Below, in pieces: positions 45,360 through 56,490 of a DNA stretch of 64,000 nt; positions within the stretch are counted from its first letter, which is position 1; each line of letters starts with the position of its first letter. The translations under genes were made by a program, and so were the position numbers. Origin of the DNA: Hofstenia miamia. Its lineage: Eukaryota; Xenacoelomorpha; Acoela. The stretch spans positions 2,858,857 to 2,922,856 of the forward strand of contig SCFE01000010.1 of NCBI GenBank assembly GCA_004352715.1. Reading direction: 5' to 3'. A model generated the notes under the pieces. It was not told the DNA's origin. It did no database searches and saw only the letters and a program-made list of their open reading frames with translations.

Positions 45360-47454
45360 ATTCCCAAAATACATCAATGCAAAAGCATTATGATTAATTT
45401 CCAATTGACAATTCCATTAGCTTTTTATGCTTTTTCCCCATTTCTTCAAATATCAAGTGTGATATACAATCATCCTGTACCACTAAATCTCACTGGACAG
45501 CCTTGCTTGTTACAAAATTTCATGGTTATTCTATTGATATGTGACTTTGAAACTGGTTTATACATCAGATTTTGTTTTTGTGGTGTATGATGGGGATGCC
45601 ACTCATTTTTTCCTTATGTGTTAGCAATAAGGGACATTTTTTATGGCATAATCCATGTATTGTCAAGTAAAGAGAAAATAATGACACAACTAAGACTAAC
45701 AGTATTAGAATTTGATTAAAATGTAAACACATGGTTATTATCATTTGATTATTCTGTACAATTTTTATACAGTGTATTTTGATTTTAGTTATATCAGCAA
45801 ACAGTTTGGCAAAATAATAAAGGACAAACTCACATGAGCTAATGGTCCTGACATTGCTCAAAAATTAGCAGATGAAGAAAACAAGGGAAAACTGTCAACA
45901 ATTTCAAAGAACAGGTACTTGCTGATTGTTTAATTGTTTACAGAAATTTAGTATATATATGCAGTAATGGTTGTGATTGAGATGAACAAATTTTACTGGA
46001 TTTACTCTGTTATTTTGTATTCAGTTTATTTAATTATGTTAATGGAAAGCTAAATGTTCAAGCATGAGAATAGTCTGCAGGTGGTCCCCAGATCCAGTTA
46101 AAGGTATTTAGGAGCAGCTACACAATCCAGCCTTTCAAAAGTGTGGTGCAGCTGGTAGCCAGGACTTCTGACATGCTCTTAGGTTAGGGTTAATAAATAG
46201 GGGTTTCTATCCATTGTAGCTTTCCCCTTGATTCTCTCATTAATAAGACATGTCTCTAATAACTCAACTTAGGCTAACCCTTTTTAGATCCAAATTTGCT
46301 ATTTCTAATAATAAAATATATTATACATACAAGGTGTCTATGAGCTCTGATCATTGCCAGTCAGATTATATTGTCTCTAGTATTATCATATCAAGTTGTA
46401 TCTCAACCAAATGACTGCTAATCATTTCATGCTTTATGCTGATGGCATTGATTATCCACATGTATCCTAGGCCTCCATGTATGTTTATAAATGTAAGGAT
46501 ATTTATATGTAAGGAATTATAATAAGCTAAAGCATCCTGGTTGCACTATCATTCCTTATTTGTTCATGGAGAATAACAAGGGTAATCAATGCAATAAATT
46601 ACTAGGTTACACAACACACAAAACCACTGAGAACACTACCCACACACTGTGAGTCATGTTGGCAAATCCTGAGGTTTAACCAAAGAACAGAGCTGTTGCC
46701 AGGTCACACCAAGTTGGAACTCTCTTCTCTTGCATGGTTCAGCATTGGGTTTCAACCCTGTAACATCACATACTCCCAATCCCAGAGTCACTGGGGATAA
46801 TAGTAATACATAATAATACAAGGAGATAGGGAGTGATTATGGAATCCCTCATCCCTTGGGCTTACAGGAAAAGGATGAATGTTATAGCAATTATACCTAT
46901 TTGACTCAAATTAAGGGTTGACAAGATTCTACATTATCCAACACAGGCAAATGAGTACTACCAACATGTTGATGTTCTACAATGTCTGTGTGGATCATTA
47001 CATATGATTTCTGCCAAAAATATCAGTCATAATTGGTGGTTGTTACCATTTCTCAATATATTTTTCTGTAAAAGCCTAGTAGATTTCCAGCTTTGGCCAA
47101 GTCTATTTCATATTGTGAATCATTCTTCACAATTAATAAATTGTGAAACATTATAAATTTTAATGAAATACCATAGGGGTCTAACGTGTAATTTATATAT
47201 TCATAGAGTTCATGAAAGCTATGCTTATGCTCTGAATAAATGTCCAATCAGGTTATGTTTCAATCTTTATCCTTTAAAGTCCACACTTGGTGTTTATGAT
47301 TAAGAAATTTTGATGGGTATCCAAAATCAATTAACGCAACCTCACATGCATTATATATCAGCTTTTTCAAATACAATAAAAATTCATTCAAACCATCACA
47401 GCAACATGCACTAGGCTTCCAACATTTTTCAGATAATAATGTTACAATAACCAT
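45360..47454 (-). pseudogene. Minor capsid (penton-like) gene, copy 2, split by LTR-like copy D
   Basis: Starts ATG at 47454 (MVIVTLLSEKCWKPSAC), then ALIDFGYPSKFLNHKHQVW, and after two in-frame TGAs SFHELYEYINYTLDPYGISL, DLAKAGNLLGFYRKIY and VMIHTDIVEHQHVGSTHLPV. The C-terminal part lies at 45600-45360 beyond LTR-like copy D. The LL-G-F-Y and D-I-V-E-x-x-x-V-G-x-x-x-x-P-V-L segments are what I know from Polinton single-jelly-roll minor capsid proteins. Multiple stops; not functional. Confidence 0.55.
45853..46860 (+). mobile_element. LTR-like copy D, diverged
   Basis: Shares with copies A-C an ACAGGTACTT start region, an AGGAGCAGCT segment and TTAGGTTAGGGTTAATAAATAGGGGTTT-like and TCCATTGTAGCT-like blocks in the same order. 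Ends are not defined. It separates the two halves of minor capsid copy 2. Confidence 0.35.
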
Positions 47455-47466
47455 TATGTATACCAC

Positions 47467-48398
47467 CTGTCTATGAGTTTGTTATCATCCTGAGTGAACT
47501 TGCAATGTAATGTCTATGTATTTTATTAAATTGTACAAGCTTTTTTATCAAATATAAGTTTTAGATAATTTTATTAAGACCATTATCACACAAAAAATCA
47601 TTAATAAATGGAAATTAGTAAACACAAGCACCTCTGGTATTTTATTAAAATTAAATGCACAAAATATACAGTAAACACCACATATCAGAGACATTCCTTG
47701 TAATCTTGTTTTTCTATCACCCTCATAAATGCAAAATCCTGGATAAGCAATCTGACAATAGCATTAAATGTCAGGATAATGTTTTAAAGAACATGCAATA
47801 GAATCTTTTGAAAATTAATTCACCATTGTCATCTTGTATAATCAACAACCAATGTGTACCAGGGTGATTGTGTGGACTTGCATTTGCAATTAAATATGAG
47901 CCTTTAACAAAACTTAGTTGAATATCATCTGAAGCATGTACACTGTAAAATCAAAAGTGGAGTGAGGGAATTTGTTAGGAAATGGGTCTAATCTTGTTAG
48001 TGTCCATTAGATATTTAAATAATTGTAAAGTCTCCAATGTCTAAATTTAACATAGAGCCAAAAAAATAAAGATGGTAGATGGTCCAAAATCAGTAAATTA
48101 CACCAAAATCTGTAAAATATCAAATATCCATTGCCAATTCCAAATTGCATGTATTCTAAACAGTTTTGACCATTTGAAAAGTGAGTGTAGCCTTGAATTA
48201 TCAATTGCAATCAATCCTCTGTGGAGGTTCACTTGCAAAACGTTTTCAACACCAACATTGTGTATGCTGTATTTCTGTAATAGATAGTTTGTAACATGTG
48301 CAAATTTTAAATGTGGGTCTTTGGTAGAGTGAATATGACCTTCAACTGCTCAAATTTCATCAAGTTTCAACAATACAATGATTTACAAAACACATATC
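47467..48398 (-). other. Interval between minor and major capsid genes; possible coding relic
   Basis: One minus frame is open for about 80 codons at roughly 48330-48080 (HIHSTKDPHLKFAHVTNYLL, then NVGVENVLQVNLHRGLIAID). It may be a decayed small virion gene, but I do not recognise it. The remainder is AT-rich without features. Confidence 0.3.
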
Positions 48399-49679
48399 TT
48401 ATCCTTTTATAACTTTTCAATGTTTATCAATATAGACTTTGGAATTGGTTTCCCCCAAAATAATAACTTTTGTCTATTCAGTTAGTGCATTTTTAAAATC
48501 CAGTGTTAAACATATATTCACACCACTCAATTCAGGATAAAAAACCTTGTTGTTGGCCTTTGCAATGCTAGTAAGATCAAAAACCATAATCACGTGCTTG
48601 TTATACTGTGTGTAGGGTATTCTACCACCATCATTATTTATCCCCAGAGCTTTTATTGATTGATAATATGCCTGTGCATAGTTGTCATCTCCAACTAACA
48701 TAGGGGTGTATGCAATATTTGATCCTCCATGGGTTACAGTAACTTGATGGAGTCCTCTAAATTTATATGAAAACACATTTGTAAACATTGTGCCTGTAAA
48801 CTGGTGATTTAGAACAATTACCGAGGTGATTCTTCTAATGGGTTCATTGGAAAAAACATTTTTGCTAGTAAGCATGTTCTGACCCACTGGAATTATAAAT
48901 GTATGTGTAAGAATTCTTGTAAAGTGGTATGTAGCAGGAGTTGTCAATAGCGTTTTTTCAATTGCCAAATGTACACTTTCTGTGACTCTGAGCTTTCTTA
49001 GAGTTAGGAAGGCACCTGTAATTTGCGTTTTGTAATCAGCATTATCATCTGCAATTAGGGAAAAATCGTCTTGTGATCTTAAAAGCTTTAGCCAAATATC
49101 AACACCAGGTATTAGTAATTTTTCACATTCAAAAAAATCAATTGTGAGAGGGCCATAGAAGCTTGCCACCTGGCTTTTTATGGTTAGCACTCTACATCTA
49201 TACTGACTATCTTTTTCATCACCATCTTTTATCAGTTTATCAGGGTGTTTCTCATAATAATACCTGCTTGATGTTAGTATTGAAGTCTTCTTGGCCACAC
49301 TTTTTGATAGTTCATTGGTGATCATAACCATATGTGGCCATACCACATCACTTGTGTGTAGTAAAACTCCATTTGCATATAAACTATAATCATTAAACAA
49401 TGAGTGTAAGGCATTATTTGTTAAACAAACTTTATCTTGTTTTCTATAGTCTGTGTCATCCCAAACTAGATTCCCACCATCACTTTTGCATACAATTTTC
49501 ACTGATAAATCAAGATGTGTACTCTGCAAATCAATGTACTCTGACCCAAAATTAAATTCAATGAGTGGTCCATTAAAACTGGGAGTTGGGAAATATTCCT
49601 GTGTACTACCTCCATTAATGTTTACCAACACCTTATCACGTTTGAAAATATCCAAGCAAGAATGAGTTGACGTGGTCAT
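48399..49679 (-). pseudogene. Polinton major capsid protein (double jelly-roll), nearly complete
   Basis: ATG at 49679 (MTTSTHSCLDIF); an in-frame TTG lies 12 bases upstream. About 400 codons are open to a TAG at 48474-48476. The same frame then continues 25 codons (TKVIILGETN...) past one TGA to a TAA at 48399, so the C-terminus is cut by two late stops. Features typical of Polinton/adintovirus capsids include IEFNFGSEYIDLQSTHLDLS near the N-terminus, LHSLFNDYSLYANGVLL, the GVDIWLKLLRSQDDFSLI middle and VFDLTSIAKANNKVF near the end. The usual length is 400-460 residues. This is the least decayed gene of the element, flanked by the basic-protein gene upstream and minor capsid genes downstream, as in known virion modules. 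Confidence 0.85.
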
Positions 49680-49714
49680 GACAGATATCAAACTAATATA
49701 AAGTGTACAGCTAT

Positions 49715-50188
49715 TTATACCAAATTCTTAAAAATATCAGTTTTCTTTATAACAGGTTTCTTTTTCACTTTGTGTGGACTAGGTTTACATTGTTTTTTTG
49801 CACTGGAAACTGTAAATTGTTTAATTCCGCATTTTGTTTTAATTGTTTTTGTTATCCTTCCTGGTTCAGAGAACCCATTACTGGTTTGTTCATGATTCTG
49901 ACGTCATTTATTAAATTGATTCCTGATTGTGTTTTTCACTACATTGGCAATTCTTTGTTTTAAAACTTTTTTCACATTTTTACCAGAGACTATGTCATTT
50001 AAACCCAAAATTGAATTATCCAAAATCTCATTACTGATATTGCTTAATACATTTTTCAAAGGTGGAATCATTTTCAATGCTAGTGGTATAGCAACCTGCC
50101 TGAGTGTAATAATTACTCCAAAGCCTTTTTGATGAGTTATTGCTGTAGGGTTTCTACCACTCACTTTTTCACTATAATATCACTCCAT
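49715..50188 (-). pseudogene. Small basic Polinton protein (pX-like candidate), two in-frame TGA
   Basis: ATG at 50188 followed by GAG and TGA, then YYSEKVSGRNPTAITHQKGF, a hydrophobic/amphipathic stretch (AIPLALKMIPPLKNVL), a TGA after RNQFNK, then a strongly basic tail ending VKKKPVIKKTDIFKNLV and TAA. About 155 residues. The location just upstream of the capsid gene, the amphipathic helix and the lysine-rich tail with a DIF motif fit the pX-like (adenovirus X/VI-like) virion proteins of Polintons; the assignment is inference. The ATG and the W-like TGA codon decide the start. Confidence 0.5.
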
Positions 50189-50263
50189 ATTGAATGATTT
50201 CACAATTACTCATATAGGTTATTTATACTAATCTATTCTTATCCATGCACACTTCCTAATTAA

Positions 50264-51199
50264 TCAAGTCAATTCCCACTGGTAGAATTTTCCTTTAATT
50301 ATTTCACCATGATCGTCACTATTTGACGTTAGTTCATATGTAATGGGGATCGTGGGAAACACTTTGTTTATTTTAAAAACCTCTGTTTGAAATTGTGGTG
50401 AATAGCCTTTTCAAAATGTGTAATCAGATTTTGAAATTCTTACCAGATTGCAAAGGTGAAACAATGCTGGTCAATAATACTTATTGCTAACAGTCATTAG
50501 TTTTCCAACCAGGTATGGTACATGTTTTTTCTTATGGAATTTGAACACATGCCTATTGTATGATTTACTCTGGAATTTAAGACACCAACAGTTTGTTGAA
50601 CTTTATCTATATATTTATAACCCCACTAAAGTGTAGATACTTGAACAGAATTTCTTACAAACTCCTTATCACTTTTTCTGCACACACTGCTTTCATGTTT
50701 GAATTTGTGCTATACACTGTTATATTATTTCTATTGCAGAAATCTTTAAACAATCCTTTAAATTCTGTACCCCTATCAACCCAAATACTTTTCACATTAC
50801 ACCAGTTATCAAATTTTTTAAAAGCAGACAACACATGACTAGCAGTTTTATTATACAATGGTTCTACACGAAATTTTTTTGACAAAATATCATAATAAAC
50901 AAGCAAGTACTTTATCCCTCTATTGTACAATGCTAGACTTTCAACAACTGCCAAATCCATAGTCCATATTTCATCAATGCCAAATGCAATAACATACTGA
51001 CGTGGAAATTTTCTCACAGCTGACTTCTGTACGGTGTACATATCATTTGTAGTAGGAAATTTCGTACATTTTCCAGAGTTATTTTTGGGAATTTCAATTT
51101 AGCTTTGTGATACAACTCATAAACACCCCCAAAACTAGCAGATGATTTTAATGAAGTGTACAGCTGATGCAAGTGTTTATCCATTACAATTAATTCCAA
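50264..51199 (-). pseudogene. Polinton retrovirus-like integrase
   Basis: N-terminal part SLKSSASFGGVYELYHKAKL and KITLENVRNFLLQ, then FGIDEIWTMDLAVVESLA with the first catalytic Asp, IWVDRGTEFKGLF with the second, and SNMKAVCAEKVIRSL with the Glu. A TAA follows, but the frame continues with more stops into a chromo/SH3-like C-terminal segment: LVRISKSDYTF, KGYSPQFQTEVFKI and EIIKGKFYQWELT, ending in TGA at 50264-50266. At least five in-frame stops and one shift near 51040. This enzyme family makes 6-bp target duplications, agreeing with Polinton 1. Confidence 0.8.
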
Positions 51200-51480
51200 A
51201 CCATAAGTTCTTTTCTATTTATAGCTTCATAAACACGATTATTTTTAACCAGTTGGGCGGGGAATGTTCCAATGTCTTTTAAAATTGCACGCACACACTG
51301 GTTCAGTCTTTTGTTTGGTGTTTGCAAGGCGTTTTTGATTCGGTAAATGATAATGAGCCAGCACTTGTACAAATTGTATCATCATGTAGGAGAGTGCTTG
51401 TATTTGAACTGTTTAAAAAGTTTTTAATTCATCATCAGTTGTGTTATCTTGTTGACATTGTCATTGTTGAGTGGGTGTTT
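51200..51480 (-). other. Short frame upstream of integrase, uncertain
   Basis: A 60-codon frame (51372-51190) with RIKNALQTPNKRLNQCVRAI and NRVYEAINRKEL. It may be an N-terminal extension of the integrase transcript or a separate remnant; not recognised. Confidence 0.25.
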
Positions 51481-51483
51481 GAA

Positions 51484-52049
51484 CCATAGGCGGCTCGTGC
51501 GTGTAATCAAGGCAAGCAGTGCTTGCCCAATAATTTTTTAATAAAAGAATTTCATTCTTAATTGCATGAATTTACTAATCGTAAATTATTAGTTTTGCTT
51601 TAAAACAACATTCAAGAATCAAGAAATAAATGAATTGAAATAGGAATTAATTAATTAATTACGATTTGCTTTAAAAATAATTGAATGATTGTGCCACAGC
51701 AAGCAAGTGTCTTAATGCTGAACCAATCAATAGTCTAACAGTGGTCTAAAGAACCACGCGAAATATTTTAATTCAATACAATAACCCAACAGTTTAATAT
51801 ATTTTTTATTTAAGCAATCAGAAAACATTTTTACATTCAAGCAGTACCAGAAACAGAAATATATTTGAGTGAGGCTCCTATCTGGTATACAGTTTTTTTT
51901 GCATTTTTTACCTCACGAATTCCTTGACCAATATTCTTTCCTTTACAGAATTTAGAAAATCTATTACTATTGTGAATCAAAGACGAATTTTTTCTATGAA
52001 TGTGCTACCAATTAATTCAAAAAATCAAAAATAAAGTGGATATTTTAAT

Positions 52050-52084
<35 letters not shown>

Positions 52085-53077
52085 AAATAATTTTTAAAAA
52101 ACTTTGAATGATTTAAATGTGATTTTCATCAGCTGCCACTTCTACTATAAGTTTCTTAATCTTGGAAAACTTTGAAATTTATCTCAAGTTTTCTATCATC
52201 AACATGCCTTCAATTGTAAAAATCAACAAAATTCTTATTCAATATTTTGACTAATGCACGATTTATAGACTGCATTACCAAATATTTTTAAATATTTTAA
52301 TTAATGTAAACTATTTAATTTTGATCACCGTCTTGCAGTACGATTATTTTCTGTTTAAAGAAATTTTAAACAAATACAATAATACTGATTAGAGGAAAAA
52401 AAACTACAGAAATCATTAGCAATTTTTTCTTGATAATGATTTATTAAAAGATCTGCAGGACTAATCTTATTTCTATAATAATATTACAGATAAATTTCTG
52501 AGAATACTCGCCTCGAGGATTTCATGTATATATAAATTTTTTATTGTTTAATTACACCATTTTGGTTACATAAAAAATAATTGCTTGCATAACTTTTGCA
52601 TGCTGTCACTGTCAATGGGTTGTTCTTGACAGTAGTCTGATGTTAATCTATTGTAATTTTCCAGAGAAATAAGCACCATTTCAACCACGGACATTGTATA
52701 TAATGATTTGAGATTTTAATGCATTTAGATATTATATATAGTTCATCATAATGCGTAAAAGACAATTGAAAAATGATAGTCCATTTGACCTTCTTAGAAT
52801 TGTAATTTTTTTCTACTTTGAATGTTTTAATAGTGTGGTCTCTGCATACTGACGGTATTTTAGAAATGTAGTCTTTTCATCACCAAGTGGGATAATTCCA
52901 TGTTGAATGCTAAAAACGATTCCTCATACTAAATTTAAAGTTTGATCATCTCCTAGGAGCTGTGTCTTAGACTTTTTCGAGCACCCATTAGGAATTTGTA
53001 AGTGACGCGTTCTTGAATCAGTTCCATAGAAAATTTGTCTACCTTCAAGGTTTGTTCAAAGATGTAATTTGTTTGGA
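51484..53077. other. Unidentified inserted segment between integrase and ATPase
   Basis: About 1.6 kb separates genes normally close together. It begins near AGGCGGCTCGTGCGTGTAAT followed by the perfect palindrome GGCAAGCAGTGCTTGCC (51511-51527) and contains an (AT)15 microsatellite at 52053-52082. No coding frame was recognised. The abrupt GC-richer start looks like a transposon terminus, but no matching inverted end was found. Confidence 0.4.
52053..52082 (+). repeat. (AT)n microsatellite
   Basis: About 15 AT units. Confidence 0.95.
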
Positions 53078-53452
53078 ATGTCAACAACAACAACAACATA
53101 TATTTAAGTTCTCATGTACATATACATGTATTAAGTTTACAAACTTATTAAGAACATAAATAATGCAACTTTCTTCATATGAGCTTAGTTATGTCAGTAA
53201 ATGTTTGTTTCTTGGTTACGTTTACAAATTACATATAATTTAAAAAATATTTTTACTTATTGTTCTTGAGTTGCACATCTTATTCTATAATTAGTCAGAT
53301 AATTGATATTTTGTTGTGTAATCATGTTTTTCAACTTCTTCTTAAATATTGTAAAAATTTTTTCACTTCTTGTACTGTAATCCAGTTTGTTCCATAGTGA
53401 TATTGAATAATTTAGGAATCCGTTCTTCATTACTTTTCTATTATACTTAGTT
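53078..53452 (-). mobile_element. 5'-truncated LINE 3' end inserted in ATPase gene
   Basis: The minus strand encodes NGFLNYSISLWNKLDYSTRS and KIFTIFKKKLKNM, then a TAA at 53257-53259: the usual C-terminal end of LINE ORF2 (...S.WN.L...R....F...FK..LK). It is followed by a 3' UTR and a (TTG)n tail (53082-53097 as CAA repeats). AATGT occurs on both sides, a plausible target duplication. It differs from LINE-A and -B by its tail. Confidence 0.65.
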
Positions 53453-54026
53453 TTACCAAATGTAATTGTCCTGAGCGAAATTTATAAACAAATAACCATA
53501 TGGTTTGCTAACAGCCTTTTTATATGCAGCCAAAAATTCACACATAATTCCCATCTGGGTTCCTAAAATTCTAATCTGTGCTCTATCACACACTGAATTA
53601 AACAAAAATATTCCAGAAGCATTTTTTGAATTAGGCTTGAGTAACGTCCCTTTGAAAAAACAAAATTTGTGATTAACACAATACTGCAATTTAAGTGCCT
53701 TCCAGCTATAACAAAGTTAGCAAATGCCTCTGATTGTAGCACAGTTTCACCCATATCATCAAATATTATTAATGTGTTTTGAACACCATTTTCACCTAGT
53801 AAATTCTCTGAAAATTCCTTGACAAATTCCACACACTTCATTTTCACTATAAATTTGCTATATAACTTTGGAAGTAACAATAAAAAACAATTGCTTTGGA
53901 ATATCTATCAAAATAATCTTTATCAATTAATTTCCAGGGTAAGCTTATTTTTCCCGAATTTGATGGACCACTGAAAATTAAAAATATCTGAGTGTTTCGC
54001 AAAGGAACGACATTGAATGTGGGCAT
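53453..54026 (-). pseudogene. Polinton DNA-packaging ATPase (FtsK/HerA type), frameshifted and truncated
   Basis: ATG at 54026 (MPTFNVVPLRNTQIF). Walker A GPSNSGK lies near residue 20, then a shift near 53880 into SENLLGENGVQNTLIIFDDM with the Walker B aspartates, AGRHLNCSIVLITN, and another shift near 53650 into FLFNSVCDRAQIRILGTQM and KPYGYLFINF. A LINE insertion at 53452 removes the C-terminus. About 190 of the usual 220-250 residues remain. First gene inside the right TIR, reading inward. Confidence 0.75.
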
Positions 54027-54609
54027 GGTTTCTTTATAATGAGAATAGTAAAGAGTTTACATTAACTTATATATTTTTTAAAACCAAACACTTAGTTTCA
54101 AATAATTCGCATTTCTTCCCAGTGTTATATATTTCATTTTATGTTTAACGCATTTTTATTTTGCTTTCTTAAGTGTTTTTTATTACCCCCGCATTAGTAA
54201 ATAGGAAATATTGCAAGTATGCACATTTTTGTTTCATGGTAGTGTGCATGTTTTACAATTATTGCATTAAGAACGTGCTATTTTTAGCAGGTGGAATTAA
54301 AGTGGCATATTCTATTTAAGAAATGATGAGTCAACCCGTCATGTATTACAGAGAGTTTTTGACGTATGGAATTAGCTTTGTGTGTTACTTTGCATCATGA
54401 TGTAAAAAAGCTTATTGGGAAATCACATCTTGACAGCTCGCAGATTGAAATGGTTTTTTGGATCCATCAGCTCTGCCTCAAGGTTACTATAACAACAGAG
54501 TGAATTGGGCTAACAAATTCATCTTCACAAGAGAGAATTTCTTGAAGCCTCTAATGGTTTTTGGAGAGAATTGGTTGAAAGCACTAATTGGTTTTAGACT
54601 AGGGAATAA

Positions 54610-56490
54610 GATGAGTAATCAACTCAATGTTTTGAAGTCAGTTTAACATTGGAGCAAACTTAGCTAACAATTTCAAAAATGGATTACAACAAAGAACTGG
54701 GTACATAATATTCTTTTAAGCAATTTTATATATGGTATTGTTTTATATTTTTTTGTATTATCTCTATTTCCATCATGCACGTTTTGATTTACACAATGTT
54801 ATATATGGCATTGTTTTATGCATCTATATACATTGATGAAATATTTCACGTTTTTCACCAAACATGTTTTTCCTTTTAAATAAAGTTTATATGTAATATA
54901 TTGTTTATCAAGTATTTCGTTTATTCGCATTTTGGTTAATTTCTTTAATTGCAATTGACTGAATGGAATTATTTATGCGTAATAATTTTAAAACTAACAA
55001 CTAAATTACAAATGTTGAATTAATAGAACTTAATTTTTTTAATCACTTTTGCAATTGATTGAATGGAATTATTTAGAAATAATATGTTGAATTATTAAAA
55101 CTCAAATTGTATTAATTGCCTTTGTTTAATTACAATTGAGTGAATGGAAATATTGATATGTAATAGTTTTTAACTATCAACTAAATTATGAGTGTTGAAT
55201 TATTATTAGAACTCAAATTGTTTGTAGACATTTTGCTTTTGAATTTAATGTGTAGCCCACTACTTGCATTTTCAAGTTTATACGTTTAGAACAAAAAGTG
55301 GTGCATATCATGGAATTGTGACTAATTTGGCGATACAAAATGATGGAAAAGTGGAAGACTGTGTGACGCATACAATCACATAAAACAAACCCTATAAACC
55401 AAATAAGAGTGAAAATGTTGAGATAAGATGTATCAGTCTGCAAATGTTTACAATCCGAAAAATTGCATGCAAGTCGATAAAAGATGTATCAATTCATAAA
55501 CCAAATAAGAGTGAAAAATGTGGAAAAAGTCGAGACAAGACGTATCAGTCTACAAATGTGTACAACCTGAAAAATCCCATGCAAGTCGACAAAAGATGTA
55601 AGCCTCCAATGCGTGCAGTCATGAAAACCCAATATACACCAAAAGAAATGCAGAGAGAAGATGGTGATGTAAAAACTAATGTATAATAATATTGTATATT
55701 GAAACGCATGTGTGTGTATGAATAAATTATGTTATTAACTTTCCATGTAAAAATTTTTAGGAAATGAAGTTTCACCTTTCTGCATAAAACCATGTTTTGA
55801 ATATAATATGTGAGTCGAAAAATTAAACATTTATGTATTTGGATATTAGCAAATTAATTAACACATGGAATTTTACAATTGAAAAATGACAACATAATTG
55901 AAAAACGAATTGTAGTCTTTTTGAAAGTTCCCTGAAAAACGAGTTAAATGCTGTACATGAAAGCATTCGGAATTATGGAAAATATTGATTGGTTGGAAAA
56001 ATCATGATATGATAATGCGTGATAGTGGTTTGTATTGACACTGCAATGTGTAGTCCTTACATGTAATCGAAAAACATGGAAAATTAGTCTGTAATATTAA
56101 CAGATGTGTTTGTGTGTGTGTACCTGACAAAACATTTAGTAACCATTACATGTAATCAAAGTCGTGGAAAATCAGTCAAAAAAAGTAGCAACATATATGC
56201 TATCGTAATATATAGCGTAATGTGTAGAATCATGTAATATAATACACGGTATATGAACCAGCCTGTAAACTAAATTGTCACCAACATGTATATGAATCAT
56301 TGCAAAAATCAATCATCCCGTTAATGTCATGAATCACTAATTATAATCCATTAGCGATACAACTGTCAAAAACCCATTAGCAGTAAACTTAGAGTGCCAA
56401 AAATTCATTAGCGATCATAATGTCAAGTAGGTGACTCACTAATTAACATTTGCAAACACTCCCTGGATATTGGTGAATCAACCGCAGTGA
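54610..56490. repeat. Right TIR of Polinton 2
   Basis: The inverse of 36316-37377 and 41914-42180, with CATGTAAGGACTACACATTG-like and TCCATGATATGCAC-like blocks in the same order. The outermost bases seem to be missing; similarity ends near GCTATAGG at 56490. 54030-54440 further resembles the inner Polinton 1 TIR, including the broken 60-aa membrane frame. Confidence 0.7.

Larger units (their letters stand above)
36316..56490. mobile_element. Polinton 2 (Maverick), heavily interrupted
   Basis: The left end is probably AGTAGTAATAGAAGGG at 36316, similar to the Polinton 1 terminus. Inverted arms 36316-37377 plus 41914-42180 (left) and about 54610-56490 (right) match each other and the Polinton 1 TIRs. 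Between them, all on the minus strand, lie Polinton hallmark genes: packaging ATPase, integrase, basic protein, major capsid and minor capsid. The right terminus and target duplication were not found; the arm fades at about 56490 where LINE-B begins. No polymerase or protease was recognised. Confidence 0.8.

Noticed and set aside
48399-49679. Capsid-like protein as an ordinary host gene because its frame is long.
   Set aside because: It lies between integrase, basic protein and minor capsid relics within Polinton TIRs and has two late stops.
6600-50188. Many TGA codons at positions that read as tryptophan (pol, the pX-like gene, the frame split by Polinton 1, the 6.6-7.7 kb relic), suggesting TGA could encode Trp.
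   Set aside because: TAG and TAA stops and frameshifts occur in the same sequences, TGG is used normally, and the intact mariner has no internal TGA. TGG to TGA transitions in decaying copies explain it.
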